DNA from: Clitoria ternatea | Lineage: Eukaryota; Streptophyta; Magnoliopsida; Fabales; Fabaceae | Reading direction: 5' to 3' | Assembly (NCBI GenBank): GCA_037962975.1 | Contig: CM075675.1 | Span: 25,236,501 to 25,300,500, forward strand | DNA: 64,000 nucleotides | Shown here: one piece after another, positions 55,766 through 64,000 of the stretch | How positions within the stretch are numbered: the first letter of the stretch is position 1 | Layout of the letters: the number at the start of each line of letters is the position of its first letter | Made by a program: the position numbers and the translations under genes | Notes under the pieces: model-generated | What the model saw: the letters and a program-made list of their open reading frames with translations, nothing else | What the model was told of the DNA's origin: nothing | Database searches by the model: none

Positions 55766-56940
55766 TGTTAACCAAGTGGCCTCAATTACTCAAGAGGGGG
55801 GTGAATTGAGTATTAAAATTTTTCCTTGGAATACTTTTGAATTTGATTCCTTAATAATTATACTTAATGAAGATGGTAAAAATTAATAGCAAGTAATAAC
55901 AAGTTATATGCAAGACAAATTGATGAACACTTAATAAATAGTAAGAATATTCAATTAAAAGTTAATACAACTTGTTTTAAATGAATTTAACAGCTAAGTT
56001 ATAAACACAATAAATCAAGCAAGCAATTTAAATACATAATTATAAAAGAGTTTAGGGAAAGAGAAATTGCAAACCGATATACGAGTTCCACCACACCGGT
56101 GTACGTCTCGCCTTCAAGCAACCCACTTGAAGGATTCCACTATTGGAGATTAGAGATACAAACTTTGAGCAATTGTAGCTTCCTAGTGTCCCACACTCAA
56201 GAACTCAATTCTCACAAGTACAAGGGTAACTCTCCAATAGAGTGGATACACAAATTTTAGCACAGAATAATTTTCCTGACAGGATAACTCTTAAAAAATA
56301 ATTATAAAGAAATGAAACAGAGAACTAATTGCCAAAGAAATAAGAGAGAACAGCGGAGAAGGCAAGGAATGTATTGCTTAGTGTCTCAAAGTGTCTTTGC
56401 TTCTCTTCTATTTATAGCCTCAGGAAGACGCTCCGTTCGCATTAAAAAATTTCCTTTCGATATAAAACACGCACCATGTTTCCTGAAATTGTGAAGTGCC
56501 TGAAAACATTCCTGATATCCTTCCATGATTCCTTGCGTGATTTCCTGCGTGAATCAATTCATTTAGTTAATTTTCTAACTCAAATTCCGTGTGAATGCAT
56601 TTCTGAATTGATTTCCAGCCTTTCCAGGACGCAGGAATTGATTCCCATCGGGGAGGAATCGATTCCCAGCCCAATGAATCGATTCCCATCAGAAATGAAT
56701 TGATTCCTGGCTACGTAGGAATCGATTCCCAGAGGGGTGAATCAATTCCTGGACCTGTTCCCCTTCAGTTTTGATGCATTTTGGTACGTTTAGGTCATTT
56801 TTTATAGTTTCTTGCATGGTTCTTGATCCTGAACATTAATTCTTGATTTCTTGAATGTTTATTCTTCAAATTTATGCATTACTTGATTTCTTGAACATTT
56901 TGTTTGTCATAATCGAAACTTGTTTCAACATATAAACACA
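55766..56940 (-). repeat. 3' LTR of a Sirevirus-like (Ty1/copia) element
   Basis: A TG...CA segment of 1175 bases (minus strand TGTGTTTATATG ... TTGGTTAACA). The size and the adjoining polypurine tract suit SIRE/Maximus-type LTRs. It contains CACCACACCGGTGTACG and a 3-5 copy block of GGAATCGATTCCC variants (56630-56760). Insertion disrupted the PMD fragment. The partner LTR is not in the window. Confidence 0.6.
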
Positions 56941-57225
56941 TTCTCCCCCTTTTTGATGATGACAACAAATGTTCATCTCTTGGGGTGTTAGTTTCATAAT
57001 AGTCATAATTTAATGTATAGGAAACTCCCCCTTACAAATTAGTTACCAATTGTTATTTATACTTTTTACACATATATCACTTGTTATAGAAAATATTGCA
57101 TATATAATCATGGAAAAAATATTACATACAGTCCTCCCCCTTAATTATGCAATCATGCAATGGATAATACTCCTCTTTAATCATGCAATTTGTTCATTAT
57201 CTTCTCCCCCTTTGGCATCATCAAA
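56941..57225 (-). other. Multiple polypurine tracts between the env-like gene and LTR
   Basis: On the minus strand, GGGGGAGAA-type tracts occur at 56941-56956, about 57025-57034, 57130-57140 and 57201-57213, two of them preceded by GATGATG(A/C)CA. Repeated PPTs upstream of the 3' LTR are a known hallmark of Sireviruses, supporting the assignment. Confidence 0.6.
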
Positions 57226-57351
57226 ACTTAAGAGTGAGATATTCATAATATGATATTTCATAAAGAGATTTAAAAGGAGTACATAAATCAAGGAAAGCAT
57301 AATCACGTCATGAACAACTTAAGGATTAAAAAATCTAATGTTGGAGATTTT

Positions 57352-58664
57352 TTAGGACAAGTCATCATATCGAGCATTCATAGTATTCTCCAATTGATCA
57401 AAGTGTGCATTCATGTTGGTCTCCATAGTGTCAAAATGAGTACTCATAGCATCAAAGCGAGTGTCAATATGAGAGGTCAACCGATTAAGGAAAGCATCAT
57501 TAAAATTTGTAGCAGGTGGAGAAGGTGTTTGTTCTTGAGGTTGATCTTCATTATCATCACTATATGGGGGTGAGTATTGCCAAGCGTCATCTTGGTTATA
57601 CCAACCCATTTTAGAGAGATGAGTGCCTCCAATTTTTCCCTTGTGACCAACTAGTTTTTTCACCTCATTTGAAAGGTCGACGTTGAAGTGCTTGAGGAGC
57701 TTGGTAATTAGGACAGCATAAGGGAGTTTAGTGAGAGTCTTGGAATCAATCATGTGGTTTCGAATAAGCTTGATCCAATTAATTTCCTTTTCATGAAGCA
57801 TAGCCCAAAGAATAAGAGTTTGGGTTTCACTCACTCTAGCATTATTGGATCCCTTAGGAAGAATGATCTTAACTAAGCAATAATGGAGAAGACGATGATC
57901 GATGTTTAATTTTCCAACAGTTCTTAGGATTGCATATCCGAATAACTGTTTTGCCAATGATGGATTTCTTGCCACGGAATGAATTAATGAACTGAATACG
58001 TTTCCAATACCTACAACAGCTCCCGCTGAAGCAATTGTAGCAGCTCCGGCACCCATTGATTTTGCACCTTCTAACATCTCGAATTGAACAATGAAGTCTC
58101 GTCACGCTCTTATAGACTGAGGAAGACACGAGCATCAATAGAACTATATGCCCATTCAGGAGAGGGTTCAGTGCCAAAGAAATCAACGTTATTGATTGTA
58201 AGTTTTCTAACCAAGTGAAGAACATTATCATCGAGAGTAATAGTTACTCCATTGATTATTGCAATGCATCGCCAATTCGAGATTCTTAATGTTGAGTAGA
58301 AGGCTCGAATCATCATAGGGTATATGAAGTCTTCTTCAAGTGCAACAAATTCTACTAGATTTTGTTGCCTAAGAAATTTTAATACCGCAAAATCATGTTC
58401 TTCAAAGAGTGGGACATCAAGCCAGTGAGCAGGTATGAGAAGTTTTTCAGAGTATTTTTCAAGATACTTCTCAAGTTGGCGTTGATTATCAAATAATCTG
58501 GAGAGGTCATTAGGTTGAGAGGATGAAGATCCAAGAGCATCTCCTCTTCTTTTCTTTCTAGATGAAGAGGCCATGATTTTTAGAGAGTCAAAGAGAAGAA
58601 TCAGAGAGTTTTTTTTTGTATAGGTTTTAGAGAGTGGGAACAAGGAATGAAAGTAGTGTGGCAA
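57352..58664 (-). pseudogene. Env-like / plant transposon protein gene of the Sirevirus-like element
   Basis: Read right to left: MPHYFHSLFPLSKTY or, more likely, Met at 58574 (MASSSRKKRRGDALGSSSSQ). Then WLDVPLFEEHDFAVLKFL, FVALEEDFIYPMMIRAFYST, NGVTITLDDNVLHLV and DFFGTEPSPEWAY, where a frameshift near 58110 intervenes. The second frame (58077-57352) has LAKQLFGYAILRTVGKLNID, a SETQTLILWAMLHEKEINWI pattern, and a C-terminal coiled coil (SHIDTRFDAMSTHFDTMETN). This arrangement resembles the third ORF of Sireviruses and the putative plant transposon protein domain. Function unknown; no membrane segment is convincing. Confidence 0.6.
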
Positions 58665-58689
58665 GGTGTGAAGAAAACGTGAGAATCAG

Positions 58690-58815
58690 GCCATATCTAT
58701 AGAAAAACCAGCGTGGGAATCGATTCATGTGAATAAATTGGGGATCCTGGTGCTGATTTTACAAGGGAATCGATTCACCTTCACGGGAATCGATTCACCT
58801 ACATGGGAATCGATT
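58690..58815. repeat. GGGAATCGATTC palindromic repeats, left cluster
   Basis: Four copies of (G)GGAATCGATTC(C/A). Similar clusters lie at 56635-56750 (in the LTR) and 59229-59378 (right arm). The core GAATCGATTC is a perfect palindrome. Confidence 0.85.
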
Positions 58816-59221
58816 CCTCCTTCAAATATTGCATGGTTCTGATGCCTTTTTGGTCACGAGAAAGTAAGGAGTCATTGGAATTTGATGTCCTTGTCACAAG
58901 AATGTATAGGAAGTTGAAGCTTTGTCTCATTGTTCTTAAAAATTCACGTGAATTGCATAGGAAATCAAGATTATCACATGACTTACTAGGGGAAAACACA
59001 TTAATTCAGACTATGTATGATGCCAAAAAATACTATGATTCTTTTGAAGACTTCTATTTGTTTCAATAAAACAAAGGACACATTCCAAAGCATTGATTCC
59101 TTGCATATGACTTGATAAGCTCCAACATATCACTCTCTGGAAGCCCATCACGTTGATAATGAGACAACAAACTTCCTGTAATAATTCTGACTTTATTCAC
59201 GCTCAATATTGCGCATGACAG
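58816..59221. other. Spacer of the inverted duplication
   Basis: About 400 bases not shared between arms. It has a plus-strand frame (58803-59069; VLVTRMYRKLKLCLIVLKNS) and a minus-strand frame (59335-59063; LPESDMLELIKSYARNQCFG). I recognise neither. It may be a captured fragment. Confidence 0.5.
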
Positions 59222-60693
59222 AAGCCAGGAATCGATTCCCATGTAGGTGAATCGATTCCCACGTGCCTTTGTACCCAATATTAGAAATTTTTTAACTAGA
59301 TGAATCGATTCCCACGAAGGTGCATCGATTCCCACGTGAAATCAGCACCAAGATCCCCAATTTATTCACATAAATCGATTCCCATGCTAGTTTTTCTATA
59401 GATATGGCCTGATTCTCTTCTTCACACCTTGCCACACTACTTTCATTCCTTGTTCCCACTCTCTAAAACCTCTTCCAAAAAAAAAAACTCTCTGATTCTT
59501 CTCTTTTACTCTCTAAAAATCATGGCCTTTTCATCCAGAAAGAAAAGGAGAGGAGATGCTCCTGGGTCTTTATCCTCTCAACCTAATGACCTTTCCAGAT
59601 TATTTGATAATCAATGCCAACTTGAGAAGTATCTTGAAAAATACTCTAAAAAACTTCTCATACCTGCTCACTGGCTTGATGTCCCACTCTTTGAAGAACA
59701 TGATTTTGCGGTATTAAAATTTTTTAGCCAACAAAATCTAGTAGAATTTGTTGCACTTGAAGAAGACTTCATATACCCTGAGATGATCCGAGCCTTTCTA
59801 CTCAATATTAAGAATCTTGAATGGACGATGCATTGCAAAAATCAAAGGAGTAACTATTCCTCTCGATGATAATGTTCTTCAGTTGGTTGGAAAACTTCCA
59901 ATCAATAACGTTGATTTCTTTGGCACTGAACCCTCTCTTGAATGGGCATATAATTCTACTAATGCTCGTGTCTTCCTCAATCTATCTTCTGTTTCGAAAA
60001 GCACTATTTCGTAATTAAACATCGATCATCGTCTTCTCCATTATTGCTTGGTTAAGATCATTCTTCCTAAGTGATCCAATAATGTTAGAGTGAGTGAAAC
60101 CCAAACTCTTATTCTTTGGGCTATGCTTCATGAAAAGGAAATCAATTGGATCAACCTTATTCGAAACCACATGATTGATTTCAAGACTCTCACTAAAATC
60201 CCTTAAGCTGTCCTAATTACCAAGCTCCTCAAGCACTTCAACATCGACTTTTCAAATAAGGTGAAAGAAATAGTTGGTCACAAGGGAAAAACTGGAGGCA
60301 TTAATCTTTCCAAAATGGGTTGGTATAACCAAGATGACGCTTGACAATACTTACCCCACATAGTGATGATAATGAAGATCAACCTTAAGAACAAGCACCT
60401 TCTCCACCTGCTACAAATTTTAATGATGCTTTCTTTAATTGGTTGACCTCTCATATTGACACTTGCTTTGATGCTATGAGTACTCGTTTTTACGACCAAC
60501 ATGAACGTACGCTTTGATCAAGTGGAGAATACTATGAATGCTCGATATGATGACTTATCCCAGCAAATCTCCAACATTAGATTTTTTAATCCTTAAGTTG
60601 TTCATGATGTGATTATGTTTTCCTTGATTTATGTACTCCTTTTAAATCTCTTAATGAAATATCATCTTATGAATATCTTGCTCTTAAGTTTTG
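59222..60693 (+). pseudogene. Inverted copy of the env-like gene (right arm)
   Basis: Plus-strand copy of 57218-58815: first frame 59429-59869 (Met 59522: MAFSSRKKRRGDAPG), then frame 59817-60014 (INNVDFFGTEPSLEWAYNST), then decayed remains to the coiled coil near 60440-60590. It has more frameshifts and stops than the left copy. It ends at CTTAAGTTTTGA (60693), where 18S rDNA sequence begins without a gap. Confidence 0.8.
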
Positions 60694-61071
60694 ACCCTAA
60701 TTCTCCATCACCCGTCACCACCATGGTAGGCCAATATCCTACTATCAAAACTTGATAGGGCAGAAATTTGAATGATGCGTCGCCAGCACAAGGGCCGTGT
60801 GATCTGACAAGTTATCATGAATCATCAAAGCAACAGGCAGAGCCTGCATCGACCTTTTATCTAATAAATGCATCCCTTCCAAAAGTCGGGGTTTGTTACA
60901 CGTATTAGCTCTAGAATTACTACGGTTATCCAAGTAGTAAATACCATTAAACAAACTATAACTAATTTAATGAGTCATTCACTGTTTCACAATCGGAATT
61001 TATTCATACTTACAAATGCATGGCTTAATCTTTGAGACAAACATATGTCTACTGGCAGGATCAACCAGGTA
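60694..61071 (-). rRNA. 18S rRNA 5' fragment, decayed (not functional)
   Basis: On the minus strand, TACCTGGTTGATCCTGCCAG at 61071 is the exact start of plant 18S rRNA. The sequence follows the gene for about 378 bases to GAGAATTAGGGT (60694), including AATTCTAGAGCTAATACGTG and GCGACGCATCATTCAAATTT. Compared with the conserved plant sequence as I know it, changes are mostly C to T and G to A. Only about a fifth of the 1.8 kb gene is present, so it is a dispersed pseudogene fragment. Confidence 0.95.
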
Positions 61072-61131
61072 GCACCCATTAATGCCATCGCCTATGGTGT
61101 AAACATTGACTTCCCTTGGGGAAACAATACA
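61072..61131. other. Short segment between the 18S fragment and LTR
   Basis: Sixty bases upstream of the 18S start. They could be the end of the external transcribed spacer, which varies too much for me to recognise. Confidence 0.35.
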
Positions 61132-61496
61132 TGTGACGTCCTACGTCAATTTTACATTTATTTACATCCGTTTAATTATTTTTCACAATTAATTTTTCGC
61201 GTTTACTGATAGTTAATTAGATCCTAATGTAAAACCACATTTATTTTTCTTAAGCACACTCAAAATAATAACCGATAGGAAATAAATCAAATAATAAAAT
61301 TGAATTAATTAAAATAAGCGGAAAAAGAAAATGAAGTCAGGGGTCACTCGCTTGAGCGAGACCCTGATTCGCTTAAGCAAAACCATTGAAGGTCGCTTAG
61401 GCGAGTTCCGACTCGTTTGAGTGAATTCTACATTTTAAACCTGAGCGAACTACGAGACATGCAAGGGAAATTCACAATTCAACCTTTTACTCGGAA

Positions 61497-61975
61497 ATGG
61501 TCCTCTCGGTCATATCTCACTCGGGAACATCTTGACCTTCCTTCACTCGGAAGGGGTTCTCTCAGTCATGCCTCACTCGGAAACATTCTAACCTTCCTTC
61601 ACTTGGAAGAGGTTCTCTCGGTCATACCTTACTCAGAAACATTCTAACCTCTCTTCACTTGGAAAGGGTTCTCTCGGTCATGCCTCTCGGAAACATTCTA
61701 ACCTTCACTCAGAAAGAGTTCTCTCGGTCATACCTCACTCGGAAACATTCTAACCTCTCTTCACTCGGAAAGGGTTTTCTCGATCATGCCTCTTGGAAAC
61801 ATTCTAACCTTCACTCAGAAAGAGTTCTCTCGGTCATACCTCACTCGAAAACATACTAACCTTCCTTCACTCGGAAGAGGTTTTCTTGGTCATACCTCAC
61901 TCGGAAACATTCTAACCTCTCTTCACTCAGAAAGGGTTCTCTCGGTCATGCCTCACTTGGACGAGACTGAATCCG
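61497..61975. repeat. 56-bp tandem repeat rich in CACTCGGAAA
   Basis: About eight units of GTTCTCTCGGTCATACCTCA, CTCGGAAACATTCTAACCTC, TCTTCACTCGGAAAGG, with CpG-decay variants (CTCAGA, CTTGGA). The CACTCGGAAA core is the same as in arrays A and B of the chromovirus LTR. Chance open frames run through it. Confidence 0.85.
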
Positions 61976-62098
61976 CTCGGACGAGATTCGTCCAGTAATC
62001 AACTATACTACAGCAACCACAATTCATCCATGACCCATAATTATTTGCAAAACCTGCCCATAGCAATTTATCATTCACATCTACTATTGGCTCTGTGG

Positions 62099-62134
<36 letters not shown>

Positions 62135-63311
62135 AACTCATGAAAATCAACACCGATCACTTTAGCATCATGAATTCACATCCACATTAGTCAACACACC
62201 AATTCTAGATTAGTTCGACACACACAAGCAACATATTATAGCATCATATACACAGAAAACTCATTACACATTACACACATAATGCATTTCATAATTCCTC
62301 GGTTCCTTGGCATCAATCCTCCGCTCGGCGCACCTCCGGGGTTCCGACCTCTTCCCTGTCACTGGTTACTAAATTAAAGAAAACCACAGCAAGGGTGAAT
62401 GTTTGGCATCATAATTAATCTAGAACAGAAATTAAATAACACGTACATGTGTATAAACTCCATCCGATTGCTTTATCCTCAAATTACAAATCACATTCGG
62501 CAAATATAATTAAGTACATACACATCATCATACAATACTAGTAATTCATCAATTATCACCACTGACTCTCACACAAAATCGACGCCTAGTATCCGGATAC
62601 TAAAGGATCGGCCTTCAGCTGGGGGTCCTACTTGATACCCCGTGAACCATGCTTGGTTCACCGAGTCCTGCTTGACTCTCCACCTCAACCACTGGGTCCT
62701 ACTTGACCACTAGGTAGCTCAACTAGGCACAAAAACCACGGGAGCTAGAAACGAGGGGCTATACATACCGTCGGCCGTCCCACACCATACAATCATACAT
62801 ATATAATTCACATTCCTCATATCATATCACAAGTGGCCATCAACAACAGCACATACTAATCAAATGAGCGACCCACTTGTCAAGCCCGTCATCACAAGGC
62901 CACTATACACACCAATTCATCACAATGTATAACGCTTTAATCTCACAATCACCATAAACCATACACAACTCACATTCATACATACATACACATGCAATTA
63001 TAATCTAACAATCTTTCTTACCATTTTAATACTTAGTTCGACGACCCGAACCCAAAATACGCACCTATTCTAATTAATTACAACCCGAACACCCCCTAAC
63101 CTCGATTCCAAGCTTCAACGATTTGTTCTTGATGCCGATTGCATCCTCTAAGTGCTGGGTTCAAGGTTCCACCTCTGAATTCAACACCCGCTTCGTCACT
63201 CGGTCCTCCGACGTTCGTTTTGCTACCTCGAAGCCACAATTTCAAAAATGGGGTTATTTCGGGGTTTTGACGCGGAATAGGCCTTCCCTTGGAGCATGCA
63301 GCTCTCGGCAG

Positions 63312-63351
63312 TGAGAGGGAGAAGAAGAAGAAGAAGAAGAAGAAGTAGTAG
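63312..63351. repeat. (GAA)n/(GTA)n microsatellite
   Basis: About nine GAA units followed by three GTA-type units, inside the LTR. Confidence 0.9.
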
Positions 63352-63643
63352 TAGGCTTGCGTGAAATGAATGAGGAAGAAGATGGATTTTTATTATTTAA
63401 GGCTCAGGGGTAAAATGGTCATTTCCCTATTTCTTTTATAATTTCTTTGAAAGTTTTAATTAAACTTTTACCTCCTTCTAATTACACCCCATTTAACCCT
63501 TTTGTACTTAGTCAATCAATTAAATTTATTTATTTCCACACTAGTTAATTATTTATAATTGCCTTTATATCAAATAAATCTCTAAAACAATTATTAATAT
63601 TTTCCGCTACTCAAAATTTTACTAAAATATTAGGGATGTTACA

Positions 63644-63668
63644 TCCATCCCCCCTAAAAAGGGATTTC
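63644..63668 (-). other. Polypurine tract of the second gypsy element
   Basis: On the minus strand GGGACGAAATCCC, then TTTTTAGGGGGGATGGA directly before the LTR start. It parallels 12700-12727 of the first element. Confidence 0.8.
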
Positions 63669-63688
63669 GTCCCCGAAATCAACGCACC

Positions 63689-64000
63689 TTATTGAAAAAG
63701 ATCGGGGTACAACCGCCTTATGTCCGATTCCAACTCCTACGTGTAGGTTATCCCATTTAAATTTTTCCACTTCACCTTTACCAATGGTACTTCCTTGTTT
63801 CTTAACCGTTTAGTCTGGTATTCTTCAATACCGATTGGTGTAACTTCCACCATCAAGTCCTCCTTTAATTTGATAGAATCTTCCGACACAATCATGGAAT
63901 CACAAGGAATGTACGCTCGAAGTTGTGACACATGAAACACATTGTGGATATTAGTTAACGACTGGGGAAGATCCAATCGGTAAGCAACATCACCAATCCT
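63689..64000 (-). pseudogene. pol: Gypsy polyprotein C-terminus (chromovirus type), broken
   Basis: From the window edge leftward: GDVAYRLDLPQSLTNIHNVF, HVSQLRAYIPCDSM, EVTPIGIEEYQTKRLRNKEV, PLVKVKWKN. It then has TAG at 63739-63737 where chromodomain tails have a tryptophan, ELESDIRRLYPDLFQ, and TAA at 63691-63689. The order matches the 12420-12687 end of the first element. The rest lies beyond the window. Confidence 0.88.

Larger units (their letters stand above)
57218..58815 (-). repeat. Inverted duplication, left arm (env-like gene)
   Basis: Matches 59222-60693 in reverse complement over about 1.5 kb with moderate divergence and small indels. Its outer edge is at TCAAAACTTAAG (57222) and its inner edge in the ATCGATTCCC repeats (about 58770-58815). 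Confidence 0.85.
61132..63643 (-). repeat. 3' LTR of a second gypsy element (minus strand)
   Basis: 2512 bases bounded by TGTGACGTCC on the left and GGATGTTACA on the right. On the element strand it starts TGTAACATCC, identical to the first ten bases of the chromovirus LTR at 4132. It contains a 56-bp tandem array (61497-61975), palindromic CGCTTGAGCGAG-type motifs (61345-61410) and (TA)n (62101-62131). The rest is unremarkable, with no gene. The partner LTR and target duplication lie outside the window. Confidence 0.8.

Noticed and set aside
60745..60954. Minus-strand 69-codon frame
   Set aside because: Lies wholly within the 18S rRNA fragment.
61417..61998. Three overlapping plus-strand frames of 66-76 codons
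   Set aside because: They read through the 56-bp tandem array of the LTR, whose length permits several open phases.
62101..62131. (TA)n tract as a MITE insertion site, as at 37.9 kb
   Set aside because: No fold-back unit lies next to it; it is a plain microsatellite.

Overview
The window looks like repeat-rich plant nuclear DNA. The introns, plant-only families (TNP2/CACTA, MULE with plant mobile domain, PORR, zf-4CXXC_R1) and nested LTR retrotransposons point to a eudicot. A legume is my best guess from the repeat style, but that is inference only. About 85 percent is transposable-element sequence. I see one intact host gene, two broken host genes and no tRNA gene.

Layout. 1-16772: 3' part of a CACTA element (CACTA-1; TNP2-like transposase, then a Transposase_24-like second gene). 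A 12.5 kb Ty3/gypsy chromovirus (4132-16687) is inserted in its subterminal repeats, with a perfect 5-bp target duplication. 16773-19760: decayed repeats with an hAT-like MITE. 19770-30062: an NHL/LEA_2-type host pseudogene split by a complete 9.8 kb CACTA element (CACTA-2, 20152-29955), which carries TNP2 and a second gene ending in a Ulp1-like protease domain. 30520-34398: minus-strand remains of a Tat/Ogre-type gypsy element. 35040-37749: an intact eight-exon gene for a 290-residue CDCA7-like zinc-finger protein. 40158-41426: a PORR-domain gene with three in-frame stops.

43737-54232: a 10.5 kb Mutator-like composite whose interior is a giant palindrome. Each arm has a MULE transposase gene convergent with a plant-mobile-domain gene, and the whole unit is bounded by TIRs and a 10-bp direct repeat. 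54864-55765: N-terminal half of another plant-mobile-domain gene, cut by the 3' LTR of a minus-strand Sirevirus-like copia element. Its env-like gene occurs twice as an inverted duplication (57218-58815 and 59222-60693). The second copy abuts a decayed 378-bp piece of 18S rDNA. 61132-64000: 3' LTR and polyprotein C-terminus of another minus-strand gypsy element.

The genes here do not form a pathway. The common theme is nesting, plus decay dominated by nonsense codons of the TGG/CAG/CAA/CGA to stop type, as expected from deamination of methylated cytosines. The strongest leads are the transposed MULE palindrome, the opposing 11-mer arrays in the chromovirus LTRs, the env-like inverted repeat joined to rDNA, and a duplicated upstream segment shared by the CDCA7-like and PORR genes.
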